64,000 bases of DNA from UBA11524 sp965646445 (GTDB lineage: Bacteria > Bacillota > Clostridia > Christensenellales > Aristaeellaceae), in NCBI GenBank assembly GCA_965646445.1, contig CBFFZW010000008.1:32170-96169 (forward strand), in the 5' to 3' direction. The notes under the pieces were generated by a model. That model did no database searches and was not told where the DNA came from. It worked only from the letters and a program-made list of their open reading frames with translations. The translations under genes and the position numbers were made by a program. Below are positions 1-11,269 of the stretch, in pieces (within the stretch, counting starts at the first letter, position 1; each line of letters begins with the position of its first letter).

Positions 1-10
1 GCCTGTTCAT
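1..10 (-). CDS. Start of a divergent gene running off the window (3 codons)
   Basis: Read on the minus strand, an ATG at 10-8 follows a GAGGAGG ribosome binding site (16-23) at good spacing, and a near-consensus promoter lies further upstream (72-100). Only Met-Asn-Arg and one base are inside the window, so the product is unknown. Because it faces a LacI-family regulator across a region with operator-like palindromes, a sugar-utilisation gene controlled by that regulator is a reasonable inference. Confidence 0.55.
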
Positions 11-41
11 TGCCGTCCTCCTCACAATACTTAACACTTTT

Positions 42-57
42 GCAAATACGTTTCTGC
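42..57. promoter_or_regulatory. Putative LacI-family operator near the divergent gene
   Basis: GCAAATACGTTTCTGC is an imperfect palindrome centred on CG (6 of 8 half-site positions match), the general form of LacI-family operators. It lies just downstream of the -10 box of the minus-strand promoter, where a repressor would block transcription. Binding is inferred. Confidence 0.4.
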
Positions 58-71
58 TATTCGTTATACAC

Positions 72-100
72 ACTATATCACCCATTTATCGAAGTGTCAA
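72..100 (-). promoter_or_regulatory. SigA-type promoter for the divergent gene
   Basis: On the minus strand TTGACA (100-95), a 17-base spacer and TATAGT (77-72) form a near-consensus promoter firing toward the window edge. Confidence 0.7.
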
Positions 101-138
101 TACAGTTCTTTTGCATTTTTCTCCGTTCTTTTAACTTT

Positions 139-190
139 TTGCAAAAACTTTTGCAAAACTCTTGACAATCCATTCCCAATGTGCCATGCT
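139..190 (+). promoter_or_regulatory. Putative lacI-type promoter with adjacent operator
   Basis: TTGCAAAAACTTTTGCAA (139-156) is a near-perfect 18-base inverted repeat of LacI-operator type; it consists of two overlapping TTTTGCAAAA palindromes. It abuts TTGACA (162-167), followed after 17 bases by the weak -10 CATGCT (185-190). TATAAG at 190-195 would be an alternative -10, but the 22-base spacer is too long. The arrangement suggests autoregulation. Confidence 0.45.
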
Positions 191-263
191 ATAAGCAGCA
201 GGAAAATTCATGTTTCCTGCAACACCGCTTCGGTTTGGGCTCGCGCCCGTGAAAGGAAATTGT

Positions 264-1289
264 ATGGCTGAATCACGAGTTGGTCTGAAGGAAATCGCGG
301 AGCTCGCCGGGATGAGCATAGGCAATGTTTCCATGGTGCTTCGCGGGCTTGGCAACGAGGCGCGCATCAGCGCCGCCAGTCAAGAGCGTATCCTGAACGC
401 CGCGCGTCAGCTGAATTACAAGCCGAATGTCTACGCCAAGCGCCTGCGCATGCAGAAAGCCGATAAAATGATTGTGGCCGTGTTTTTCGCATCCTCCCGC
501 CACGTCAACGTGATGGGCTGCTTTTTCTCCGGCATTCACGATCTGCTATGCAACGCCTCGCCGGAGAGCAAGCCGGAGATCGCCCTTTATCCTTACACCA
601 AAGGACACCTCGCCGAGGAGGACGAGCTGATCCATCAGGGGTGCTTCAATGGCGTTCTGTTCATGGGCATGTCCTCGGAAGATATGAAGTATCTGGAATC
701 GCTGACCATCAGCGCGCCCATCGTGGTGTTTAACCGCGTTTCCGTCAATCATCATTACGTCTACGCGGACAACGGCAATGTGGGCCAGATGGCCGCGCGC
801 GTCTTCAACGAAATGGGACTGCGCAGGATGTGCCTTGTCACCGGCCAGACCGTTACCACCGCGGGCGCGGAAAGAAGAGACGGCTTTATTCACGAGTGTG
901 AAAAGCTGGGGCTTGAACTGCCCCAAGAAATGATTTTGCGCGTATCCAGCCGCTACGAAGGCGGAAACCAGGCCGCCGCGGCCATTTTGTCCGCCGACAG
1001 GCTGCCGGAGGCCATCTTTTTTTCAGAGGATTTGATGGCTGTTTCCGCACAGCATGAGCTGCTGCTCCACGGCGTGAAAATTCCCGAGCAGGTGCGAATC
1101 ATCTGCTACAACGGCAGCAACAGCGAAATCTACACCTTTCCCATGCTCTCCACCATTCAGGTGCCCATGGAGGAAATGAGCCGGGATTGCCTTGCGCTGC
1201 TGCAAAAGGCCATTCAGCACGCCAACAGCAGACAGATGAACATCGTCCATAAGCCGATCCTTGTGCTGCGCGAAAGCTGCGGAAAATAA
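264..1289 (+). CDS. LacI-family transcriptional regulator
   Basis: The product is 341 residues, normal for the family. The N-terminus holds the LacI helix-turn-helix (VGLKEIAELAG, then SIGNVSMVLRG and RILNAARQLNYKPN with the hinge-helix region), followed by a periplasmic-binding-protein-like sensor domain containing the family segments VVFNRVS and AIFFSEDLMAV. An ATG at 210 is in frame, but the ATG at 264 has GAAAGGA seven bases upstream and begins right before the HTH, so I chose it. It is divergent from a gene leaving the window, with operator-like palindromes between them, consistent with repression of that gene and of itself. The effector is probably a sugar but cannot be read from the sequence. 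Confidence 0.9.
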   Translation: MAESRVGLKEIAELAGMSIGNVSMVLRGLGNEARISAASQERILNAARQLNYKPNVYAKRLRMQKADKMIVAVFFASSRHVNVMGCFFSGIHDLLCNASPESKPEIALYPYTKGHLAEEDELIHQGCFNGVLFMGMSSEDMKYLESLTISAPIVVFNRVSVNHHYVYADNGNVGQMAARVFNEMGLRRMCLVTGQTVTTAGAERRDGFIHECEKLGLELPQEMILRVSSRYEGGNQAAAAILSADRLPEAIFFSEDLMAVSAQHELLLHGVKIPEQVRIICYNGSNSEIYTFPMLSTIQVPMEEMSRDCLALLQKAIQHANSRQMNIVHKPILVLRESCGK

Positions 1290-1316
1290 AAAATATCTGT
1301 ATGCTCAGGCTCTCAA

Positions 1317-1345
1317 GGCGGGCACCCTGGTGGGGCCCGCCTTTT
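1317..1345 (+). terminator. Rho-independent terminator after the LacI-type gene
   Basis: GGCGGGC (1317-1323) pairs with GCCCGCC (1335-1341) and is followed by TTTT. Confidence 0.8.
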
Positions 1346-1460
1346 CCGTATCAGTATTTCACTGATCGTTCATGACAGCTTCACACCCGATCAGCCGCCC
1401 CCTTGCCCATTGCGCCCGCCCGGAAAACATGCTACAATGTTGCCGCAAGGAGATGAACAC

Positions 1461-2375
1461 ATGCCCATCACTTCCTATTGTAAAAAGTGCGGTCGGGACG
1501 TGCCTGTGGCGGAGCGCTGTCCCCACTGCGGCGGCAAGCTGCCCAAGTCCACCCAGCGGGTGGCCTGGTGCGTGGAGCACACCCCTGTGTGCGACTGGAT
1601 GTGCTGGAACGCCGCCATGCGCATCATCCTTCCGCTGTCCGCCGTGCTGCTGATTCTCATTCTGCTGCTGGAAGGGCTGGCGGGAGGCGCGCCCGCGGTG
1701 GAAACCCTGCTGCGCCGGGGGCTGCTGCTGAGCCTGTTAGGGCTTTTGTGCCTGGTCAGCGCGCTGCTGCTGCTGGCCCTGATGCTTCAGGGGGACGATC
1801 TGCTGGACTGCGCGGTGGACGGTCGGGGCGTCCACGTCACCCAGTACCTTCCCAACCCGACGCCCCTGAAGCTGCTTCTGCGCCTGAAGTCCCCCACGCT
1901 GATGGCCCAGCTTGACCCCGATGATCCCGCTCCCATGGTGTGCGTCCGCCAGCAGGAGCTGGCCTGGAAGGACGTCGCCCGGGTGCAGCTGTGGCCCGAT
2001 AAAACGCTGATCCTCCTTTACGCCCCTACCTGGTGGATGCGCCTGGCGCTGCCCTGCACCCCCTTCACCTATGAGGACAGCCTGTCCTTCATGCGGGACA
2101 AGCTGGGGCGGAAGAAGACGGTGCTGCTCCCCGGCGAGCTGGTGGCGCCGCCCAAGCCCAAGGCTCCCAAGGCCAGGCCGGTGAAGGCCGAGCAGCTGGC
2201 CTTCGATCTGCCGCAGGCTTCGCCTGTTCCCGCGCCTTCCGCCGAGCCTTCGCCTTTCCCCGCCGAGCAGGAGGAGGATTTCATGCCCCTGGCCGACGTT
2301 CTGGCCGAGCTGAAGGCCGGGGAAAGCAGCGGCGATGAAGCGGGAAATTTCCCAGGTTCGCCCGGGAGCAATTGA
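1461..2375 (+). CDS. Zinc-ribbon membrane protein of unknown function
   Basis: A 304-residue protein. Residues 7-23 form a zinc ribbon (CKKC and CPHC). Two hydrophobic segments follow at about 50-75 and 88-110, then a soluble domain, then a Pro/Ala/Lys-rich linker and an acidic tail. The start is set by AAGGAGAT at 1447-1454; longer in-frame starts lack a ribosome binding site. The predicted layout is a cytoplasmic zinc ribbon, a membrane hairpin and a C-terminal cytoplasmic domain. The stop codon overlaps the -35 box of the next promoter, so it is probably a single-gene unit. I do not recognise a family and assign no function. Confidence 0.75.
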   Translation: MPITSYCKKCGRDVPVAERCPHCGGKLPKSTQRVAWCVEHTPVCDWMCWNAAMRIILPLSAVLLILILLLEGLAGGAPAVETLLRRGLLLSLLGLLCLVSALLLLALMLQGDDLLDCAVDGRGVHVTQYLPNPTPLKLLLRLKSPTLMAQLDPDDPAPMVCVRQQELAWKDVARVQLWPDKTLILLYAPTWWMRLALPCTPFTYEDSLSFMRDKLGRKKTVLLPGELVAPPKPKAPKARPVKAEQLAFDLPQASPVPAPSAEPSPFPAEQEEDFMPLADVLAELKAGESSGDEAGNFPGSPGSN

Positions 2376-2400
2376 CAATTGCCCATATTTGTTCTATGCT
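2372..2400 (+). promoter_or_regulatory. Promoter of gpmI
   Basis: TTGACA (2372-2377), a 17-base spacer and TATGCT (2395-2400). The -35 box overlaps the stop codon of the upstream gene. Confidence 0.75.
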
Positions 2401-2461
2401 TAATAGGTATGCGGTTTTGAAATGCCGCAGGGAACAACATGAACAGGAGGTCGCTCTTTCA

Positions 2462-4042
<1,581 letters not shown>

Positions 4043-4057
4043 ACAGCAGCAGGAAAA

Positions 4058-4096
4058 GCCCCTCGCGAGTCTTCGGATTCGCGAGGGGCCATTTTT
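4058..4096. terminator. Bidirectional terminator between gpmI and the kinase gene
   Basis: GCCCCTCGCGA (4058-4068) pairs with TCGCGAGGGGC (4079-4089). TTTTT follows on the plus strand and AAAA precedes it, so the same stem can end gpmI and the convergent kinase operon. Confidence 0.85.
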
Positions 4097-4118
4097 GTGG
4101 AAAGATTCGACGGTCACG

Positions 4119-5354
4119 CTATCCTCTTGCCAGCGTCACCATGACGCGGAAGGTGTGCTCATCGGGATAGGCCGCCGTCACAGCGCCCTTATGGGCCTGG
4201 GCAATGCTCCTGGCCGCCGACAGACCGATGCCGCAGCCGCCGGTCTGCTGGTTGTGAGCGGCGTCGCCCCGGGTGAAGCGCTCGAAAAGGCACTCCGGCG
4301 GGCAGCTTGGCAGCGTCGTCACGCTGTTATCCAATTGAAGCACCGCATTCCGATGGCGGCTATGGGCCGTCAGCCTGATGCTTCCGCCCTCCTGCGCATA
4401 CTGCACGGCATTGTCCAGCAGCATCCGCATCAGCTGACCCAGCGCCTCCCCGTGGCCCCGCAGCGTCAGGCCGTCTTCCACCTGGGCGTCCAGCGTGAGC
4501 TTCTTTCGAGCCATGGGCTCACGGTAGTTTTCCAATTCCGCGCGCACAAGCGCGCTCCAATCCACGGTGTGCTTCTGCTCACGGGCCAAGCCCTCGTCCA
4601 GGCGGGAAATCATCATCAGCTGGGCAATCAGCCGCGTCAGCCGCGCGGCCTGTCCGCGAATGTTCTGGCTCCAGCGGTTCTCCCCCATCATCAGCTCCAT
4701 GGCGTCCAGGTTGGCCGTCATGATGGCGACGGGCGTCTTCAGCTCATGGCTGGCATTGGTGATGAACTCCTTCTGGCTGTTGATGTTCCTCAGCCAGGCC
4801 CGGGAAACCCGCCGCGCCACAGGCTGAAGGATGACGAACAGCAGCAGCAGGCTCACCACGGCCATCAGCGCCGTGCCGCGGAGGGTCTCCATCAGCACAT
4901 GCATCTGCACGCTGTTGTCCACCAGCACCAGACGCCGGACGCCCCCGGCCTCCGTCACGATTTCATAGCGGAAGGCCCCCTGCTTGCCCCTGGGGCTGTC
5001 CAGGCTCAGAATATCAGCCGCCAACTGACTCAGCTCCTCCTGCGAGGTGTGGGTGAAGCCCAGGCTTTGCATGGCGAGGACATTGCCCTCCGCGTCCACC
5101 CGGATGTCATGGGCCGCCCCGGGAAAAAAGCGCTCCTCCTCCCACGGGCGGCGATTCCGGCGCTGGTCAAAATCCGGCGGTCTCCGGGAAATCTCGTCCT
5201 GACTGAGCATCACCTCCAGCATCTGCCCGGAAGCCGTTTCCATCTGAACATAATTCATCAGGAAAACGCCGCTGGCAATCAGCAAGATCAATATGGCAAA
5301 GGACAGCATGGCCCCCTGAACGAACCGCCTGCGCAGCATTTTTTCCATGGTCAT
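4119..5354 (-). CDS. Sensor histidine kinase (OmpR-type partner)
   Basis: A 411-residue membrane kinase. It has a transmembrane segment near residues 12-33, an extracytoplasmic region of about 130 residues, a second transmembrane segment (MAVVSLLLLFVILQPVA), a HisKA domain with the phospho-acceptor in NASHELKTPVA, and a HATPase domain with the N-box LLDNAVQYA and G-box GCGIGLSAA. The ATG at 5354 overlaps the regulator stop as ATGA and follows AGAGGAG, which fixes the start. It sits downstream of its response regulator and divergent from a MacAB-like exporter operon. By analogy with BceS/VanS-type systems it may sense an envelope-active compound; the ligand is inferred, not seen. Confidence 0.93.
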   Translation of the reverse strand: MTMEKMLRRRFVQGAMLSFAILILLIASGVFLMNYVQMETASGQMLEVMLSQDEISRRPPDFDQRRNRRPWEEERFFPGAAHDIRVDAEGNVLAMQSLGFTHTSQEELSQLAADILSLDSPRGKQGAFRYEIVTEAGGVRRLVLVDNSVQMHVLMETLRGTALMAVVSLLLLFVILQPVARRVSRAWLRNINSQKEFITNASHELKTPVAIMTANLDAMELMMGENRWSQNIRGQAARLTRLIAQLMMISRLDEGLAREQKHTVDWSALVRAELENYREPMARKKLTLDAQVEDGLTLRGHGEALGQLMRMLLDNAVQYAQEGGSIRLTAHSRHRNAVLQLDNSVTTLPSCPPECLFERFTRGDAAHNQQTGGCGIGLSAARSIAQAHKGAVTAAYPDEHTFRVMVTLARG

Positions 5355-6025
5355 CCGCTCCTCTCCAGCGCGTATCCCACGCCCCGCCGGGACTGAATGA
5401 CAACGCCGCATCGCAGGCCCTGCAGCTTCTTGCGCAGATAGGAAATGTAAACCCACACGCTGCCGTTTTCGACTTCCCGGTTCAGTCCCCACACCAGCTC
5501 GATCAGCCGCTCGACGGAGAAGTACATGCCGGGGTTGCGCATGAACACCTCCATCAGCTGATATTCCAGGTTGCTCAGGGCCTCCGCACGCTCGCCGCAT
5601 CGCAGCGTGCAGCACTCCCGGTCCAGCGTCAGGCCGCCGAAGCACAGCGAATCCGGCATATAGCGCCCGCCCCGCCGCACCAGGGCCTTCACCCGGGCCA
5701 GCAGCTCCGCCATGGCAAAGGGCTTGGGCAGATAATCATCCGCGCCGACATCAAAGCCCTCCACCTTGTCGGAAAGCGTATCCTTCGCCGTCAGCAGCAT
5801 CACCGGGGTAATGTTGCCCTCGCTCCGAAGCTGCCGCAGCACGCTCAGGCCGTTCAGCCCCGGCAGCATGATGTCCAGGATGATGCCGTCATAGGCCTGG
5901 TTCCGCGCCCAATACAGCGCGTCGCCGCCGTTGAACACGGGATCCACCGCGTAATGATGATAGGTCAGTATATCCACCAGGGCCTCGGACATGGCCGGCT
6001 CATCCTCCACCAGCAGCAGCCGCAT
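5351..6025 (-). CDS. OmpR-family response regulator
   Basis: A 224-residue regulator with an N-terminal receiver (acidic pocket VEDE, phospho-Asp in IILDIMLPG, Lys in LPKPF) and a C-terminal winged helix of the Trans_reg_C type (NLEYQLMEVFMRNPG, VENGSVWVYISYLRKKL, RGVGYALE). The start has GAGGAGGGG upstream. It is cotranscribed with the kinase gene (ATGA overlap) and divergent from the exporter operon at 6277. The direct repeat TTTAAG at 6184-6200 in the shared upstream region is the obvious candidate operator. Confidence 0.94.
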   Translation of the reverse strand: MRLLLVEDEPAMSEALVDILTYHHYAVDPVFNGGDALYWARNQAYDGIILDIMLPGLNGLSVLRQLRSEGNITPVMLLTAKDTLSDKVEGFDVGADDYLPKPFAMAELLARVKALVRRGGRYMPDSLCFGGLTLDRECCTLRCGERAEALSNLEYQLMEVFMRNPGMYFSVERLIELVWGLNREVENGSVWVYISYLRKKLQGLRCGVVIQSRRGVGYALERSG

Positions 6026-6183
6026 CGGTTCCCCTCCTCATTCGTTCCTTCGCGTCGCAATGCTTCTCCCATTTCGCCGTTGTCCACGCCTTTTCCTTCA
6101 TCATATGGGATATTTTCATCCAACCTTGAATATTGAGGGTTTTACAGTTTGTTCACAGTTGAAAGCCTTTTCCGGGGGCTTTC

Positions 6184-6216
6184 TTTAAGGTTGGTTTAAG
6201 CCGCCGCTGGTAAGAT
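6184..6216 (+). promoter_or_regulatory. Candidate response-regulator operator and promoter of the exporter operon
   Basis: Two direct TTTAAG copies (6184-6189 and 6195-6200) are spaced one helical turn apart (11 bases), as for OmpR-family regulators. A possible -10, TAAGAT, lies at 6211-6216. No good -35 box is present, which fits an activator-dependent promoter. Confidence 0.45.
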
Positions 6217-6276
6217 AAGGACACAGGCGGAGGGCGGCAGCTCTCCGCCGGGATGAACAGAAACGGGGGAATGAAA

Positions 6277-7364
6277 ATGACCGAACAACAGCCGAAAAAA
6301 GTGAAGAAGCGCGGCAGAAGAATTCTGCGCAGGCTTCTTGTGTGGATGCTGCTGCTGATGCTGCTGGCGGCGGGAGGCTATCTGGGCTATCACGCCCTCA
6401 AGCGGGAGTACACCGTCACCTATGACGGCTACACCGCCGTAACCGGCAGCATCTCCAATTCGCTTTCCTTTTCCAGTAGCCTGGCGCTGATCGACAGCGC
6501 GTCTTATACGGCCTCCTCCTCCGCCACGGTGCGCCAGGTTTATGTCGCCGTGGGCGACCAGGTGCATGAGGGCGACAAGCTGCTGCGCCTGTCCACCGGC
6601 GAAACCATCGAGGCCGAATTTGACGGCAGGGTTAACCAGCTTGACGTGGACAAGGGGGACAGCGTGGCCCCCGGCGACAGCCTGATCCAGGTGGCCGATT
6701 TCGAGCACCTGCGGGTGAACCTCCGGGTGGACGAATACGACATCGCTGACGTATCGGTGGGGCAAAGCTGCACCGTCACCACCACCGCCACCAATCAGAC
6801 GTTTGCGTCCATCATCGACGCCATCAGCTACATTTCCTCCTCCCAGGGCTCTGTGGCCTACTACACGGCCACGGTCTATGTGAACGTGGCCGAGGCGGAA
6901 AACGTCTATCCCGGCATGCAGGTCACCGTCACCGTGCCCCAGGAGGAAGCCAAGGACGTGGTCATTCTCAAAATGGACGCCCTCTCCTTCAGCGCGGCCA
7001 ACAGCGCTTTTGTTTACAAGCAGCTGGAGGACGGCACCATGGAGCAAACGCCGGTGGAAGTCGGCGTCAGCAACGGCAATTATGTGGAAATCAAGTCCGG
7101 CATCGCGTCGGGCGAAACGGTGTACGCCGTCGCTGAGGCCGAGGAGACCGCCTCCGCCCTGGGCGGACTGCTCTCCGGTATCTTCGGCGGACAGCAGATG
7201 AACATGCCCGGCGGCCCGGCGGGCTTTGGCAACGGGCAGATGCCTGACTTCGGCAATGGCCAGATGCCTGACTTTGGCGGCTCTGACGGCTCCACAAGGC
7301 CCGGCGGCGGAGAGCGGCGGAACAACGACGGCTTTGGCGGCAGCGGCGGCATGGGAGGCGGCCA

Positions 7365-7368
<4 letters not shown>
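6277..7368 (+). CDS. MacA/HlyD-like efflux adaptor with a Gly-rich tail
   Basis: About 363 residues. A basic N-terminus precedes one transmembrane segment (LLVWMLLLMLLAAGGYLGY), then the barrel-sandwich (lipoyl-like) halves with VRQVYVAVGDQVHEGDKLL and GRVNQLDVDKGDSVAPGDSL, and beta-barrel domains. In Gram-positives such adaptors form ABC exporters with MacB-type partners, and the next two genes are such partners. The last 60 residues are Gly/Met/Asn-rich with a near repeat (FGNGQMPDFGNGQMPDFGG), probably disordered and outside the membrane. The start at 6277 has GGGGGA six bases upstream; in-frame ATGs at 6253 and 6271 are also possible. The stop overlaps the ATPase start (ATGA). Confidence 0.88.
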
Positions 7369-8055
<687 letters not shown>

Positions 8056-8063
<8 letters not shown>

Positions 8064-9267
8064 CGCCATTCGGGCCTGCGTGGTCATGGTCTGGGAGTGC
8101 GTCCTCATGTCCCTGGACAATATCCGCAGCAATAAAATCCGTTCTTTCCTGACGCTGCTGGGCATCATGATCGGCGTCACCGCCGTCATCGCCCTCATCA
8201 CCACGGTCTCCGGCGTGTCCGGCTCCCTGTCCTCCTCCTTTACCGATATGGGCGCGGGTACGCTGACCGTATCGGTAACGGGCAGCGACCTGAAAAGCGG
8301 CATGACCGCCGAGGATCTGGCCGAGCTCACCGCGCTTCCTTGCGTGGACGGCATCACCCCCACCGTCACCATCAGCGCCCAGCTTTCCTACGGCGGCAAG
8401 ACCAAGAGCCGCGTCACCGTTTCCGGCAAGAACGCCTACTATTTCTGGGTCAATCAGGACACGGCCACCCGGGGACGGGCGCTGAACTTTGTGGACGACG
8501 ACAGCGCCACCTTTGCCTGCATGATCAGCAAGGACATGGTGGAGCACTTCTTCTACGGCGTGGATCCCCTGGGCAAGACCATCATCATCAGCGGCCTGCC
8601 TTTCACCATCGTCGGCCTGTTCGAGGAGGACGCGGGCGGCGGCGTGGCCAGCATCTTCAGCGGCACGGCGGATGTTTTCATCCCCTACACCACCGCGCTG
8701 AAAATGAACAACGACAACGTTGTGACCAATTTCACCGTCTACCTGGCGGAGGGCGCGGACTCCTCCGAAGCCGCCACGGACATCGAAAACGCCATGGACG
8801 CCATGTTCAGCTTTGAGGACGACTGCTTTGAGGTCACCACCATGTCCTCCATCGAGGACACCATGCAGGAAATGCTGGGCATGATGACGACGCTGCTGGC
8901 CGGCATCGCCTCCATCGCGCTTGTGGTGGGCGGCATCGGCATCATGAACATGATGCTCACCTCCGTCACCGAGCGCACCACGGAAATCGGCCTGAAAAAA
9001 GCCCTGGGCGCCATGCCCTGGCAAATTCAGATCCAGTTCCTGATCGAATCCTTCCTGCTGTCCATGCTGGGCGGTCTGTTGGGCGTCGCGGCGGGTCTGG
9101 CCCTCTCCGCGGTTCTCTGCCAGCTGCTGGGCACCGCCTTCGTCCTCAGCATGACCTCCATCACCCTGGGCGTGGGTTTCTCCGCGGCAGTCGGCATTCT
9201 GTTCGGCTGGGCGCCCGCCCGCAAGGCCAGCCGCCTCAATCCCATCGACGCGCTGAGAAGCATGTAA
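8056..9267 (+). CDS. MacB/FtsX-like ABC transporter permease
   Basis: A 403-residue permease. An N-terminal transmembrane segment (residues about 25-50, SFLTLLGIMIGVTAVIALITT) is followed by a MacB periplasmic-core-like extracytoplasmic domain of about 230 residues, and then three C-terminal transmembrane segments of the FtsX domain, including the conserved IMNMMLTSVTERTTEIGLKKALGA coupling region. The start is set by GGAGGTGAAG just upstream of 8056. With the ATPase and adaptor it forms a MacAB-like complex; in monoderms such complexes usually handle peptides, antimicrobials or lipids. The substrate is not evident. Confidence 0.93.
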
Positions 9268-9354
9268 TGGGCTTACCCATCGGTTCCTGTGCTGTCTGAT
9301 ATTTCTTGCGATCAGTCAGTGTAACACCACTAACCATGAAGGGAGACATCCACG

Positions 9355-10476
9355 ATGAAATACCGCCTCCGAACCTTCCTGTCGTTCCTCCTTTGCGCCC
9401 TGCTGTTTCTGTCCTGCGCGCAGGCGGAAACACTGACCATGAGCGGCACCGTCACCGCCGCCGCTACCCGCGAGATCTACGCGCCCATCGGCGGCACGGT
9501 GGCCCATGTGGCGGTGGAAGCCGGTCAATCCGTCGCCGCGGACGACGTGCTCCTGACCCTTCAGACCACCAAGGTGTACGCCGAGGAGGACGGCACGGTC
9601 ACGGGCGTCTTCGGCCAGCCCGGCGATGACGCGGACAGCGTGGCCGAGCGCTACGGCGCGGTGCTCTACATGGAGGGCAGCGTGCTCTACACCGTGTCCG
9701 CCTCCACCGAGAACGCCTACAACGCCACGGAAAACAAGCTCGTCCATGTGGGCGAGGCGGTGTACCTGCAGTGCCGCAGCAACAGCGACCGGGTGGGCGT
9801 GGGCGTCATCAGCGCCATTGAGGGCACCTCCTATACCATCCGCGTCAGCGAGGGCGTGCTGATGCCGGGGGATTCGGTCAACGTGTTCCGCAGCGTCGAT
9901 TACGCCAACAGCGCCAAGATCGGCCGCGGCAGCGTCAGCCGGGTCAACCCCACCGCCGTCACCGGCAGCGGCGCCATTGTGCGCATCGCCGTCACGGACG
10001 GTCAGCAGGTCAAGCGGGGCGATCTGCTGCTGGAAACCCTCACCGGCAGCTTTGACGGCCTGTACATGAGCGGCGTGGACTTCCTGGCGGAGGAGGCGGG
10101 CGTCGTCAAGACCATTCAGCCCCAGCAGGGCGATACCGTGCAGAAGGGCAGCGTTGTGGCGGTGCTTTACCCCCAGGGCAGCATGCGCGTGGAAGCCTCC
10201 GTTTCCGAGGACAGCCGCGGTCAGCTGCGGGTGGGTCAGCCGGTTACGGTGGAGCTGTCCACGGACGAAACCAAGGTCTACCCCGGCACCATCGCCATGC
10301 TGTCCTACCTGGCTGAGGAAAGCGCCGGCCAGGACACCGGCGTGACCTACAAGGTGCTGGTGGACTTTACCCCGGATGAGGCCGTGCATTACGGCATGAA
10401 TGCGGTGGTCTCCACCATGGAGGAAGGTGAAGCCGATGCCGCGGACAGCCCCAGCGCTGAGCAGCCGAATGCATAA
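9355..10476 (+). CDS. Secreted HlyD-like adaptor, second copy
   Basis: A 373-residue protein with a cleavable-looking signal peptide (cut likely after ALLFLSCAQA; the Cys context is not a good lipobox) and no other membrane segment. It contains two biotinyl/lipoyl-like regions (GGTVAHVAVEAGQSVAADDVL and EAGVVKTIQPQQGDTVQKGSVV) separated by a beta domain, then a C-terminal beta-barrel-like part. It is a paralogue of the protein at 11266; both share a central segment ending in GRG. Adaptors normally have an N-terminal anchor, so two anchorless versions in one operon are unusual. The start follows GAAGGGAG. Confidence 0.78.
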   Translation: MKYRLRTFLSFLLCALLFLSCAQAETLTMSGTVTAAATREIYAPIGGTVAHVAVEAGQSVAADDVLLTLQTTKVYAEEDGTVTGVFGQPGDDADSVAERYGAVLYMEGSVLYTVSASTENAYNATENKLVHVGEAVYLQCRSNSDRVGVGVISAIEGTSYTIRVSEGVLMPGDSVNVFRSVDYANSAKIGRGSVSRVNPTAVTGSGAIVRIAVTDGQQVKRGDLLLETLTGSFDGLYMSGVDFLAEEAGVVKTIQPQQGDTVQKGSVVAVLYPQGSMRVEASVSEDSRGQLRVGQPVTVELSTDETKVYPGTIAMLSYLAEESAGQDTGVTYKVLVDFTPDEAVHYGMNAVVSTMEEGEADAADSPSAEQPNA

Positions 10477-11269
10477 ATGTCTGACGGCCCTGCTGGCGGC
10501 CATGGTTTTTCTCGCTGTCGGGCTGGCCGCTCACGCGGAGCCCACCACCCCCACCGACCTGACAACGCCCACGGACATGCCTGCCGTCACCCCTGAGCCC
10601 ACGCCCGCCCCTTCTCCCAAGCCCACCGACGTGCCCCAGGTCTCTCCCGCACCCACGGAAGGCCCTGAAGCCTCGCCCATGCCGGGGGAAAGCGGTATGC
10701 CGCCGGGCCGACCCGGTGGCGGCGGTCGCCCCTCCTTCGGACGGCGGCCCTCCGGCGGAGGCCAGGGCGGCGCCTCCGAGGGGGAGACAGGCTTTCAGGT
10801 AACACCCGGCAAGGCCCTGACCCAAACCCACGCTTCCGGCAGCCGGGACATGACAGCCTATGGCACAGTCAGCCTCACGCCGGACGACGAGCCCATGCGT
10901 CAGCTGACCCTGGGCGGGCAAGCGGTGGACATCGACTGCGGCGGCGCGGTCTTTACGGCGGCCGTGGAGGACGCCACGCTGACCCTCACCGCGGAAAACG
11001 GCGCGGAATGGCGCGCGACCCTGGCCGCCCTGGATACGCTGCGCATCAGCGGCATTGAGCGCGTTACCCTGCAATGCGCCGCGTGGTGTACCGAGCTGGA
11101 CACCTCCCTGACCTTCACAGGCAGCGCCTACGTGCGCCTCCGGGCCCAGGGATACGTTTCCGCCGACTTTCTCCTGCGGGTCACGGCGGAGGGCGTCGAC
11201 GTCGACGCGGCGGGTCAGACCTACCGCCTTCATCAGAGCCGCCTGGAAAGGGAGGAAGAACGTCTATGA
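10436..11269 (+). CDS. Secreted protein with Pro- and Gly-rich linker, function unknown
   Basis: A 277-residue protein with a signal peptide ending at AAHA. Residues about 38-85 are Pro/Thr-rich and about 85-120 are Gly/Arg/Pro-rich, followed by a compact all-beta-looking C-terminal domain of about 150 residues without a motif I recognise. The start at 10436 lies inside the end of the preceding gene, with AGGAAGGTG upstream. The stop overlaps the next start (ATGA), so it is tightly coupled between two adaptor-like genes and probably works with them at the cell surface. The Gly-rich segment resembles the tail of the first adaptor in composition. Function unknown. Confidence 0.75.
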   Translation: MPRTAPALSSRMHKCLTALLAAMVFLAVGLAAHAEPTTPTDLTTPTDMPAVTPEPTPAPSPKPTDVPQVSPAPTEGPEASPMPGESGMPPGRPGGGGRPSFGRRPSGGGQGGASEGETGFQVTPGKALTQTHASGSRDMTAYGTVSLTPDDEPMRQLTLGGQAVDIDCGGAVFTAAVEDATLTLTAENGAEWRATLAALDTLRISGIERVTLQCAAWCTELDTSLTFTGSAYVRLRAQGYVSADFLLRVTAEGVDVDAAGQTYRLHQSRLEREEERL

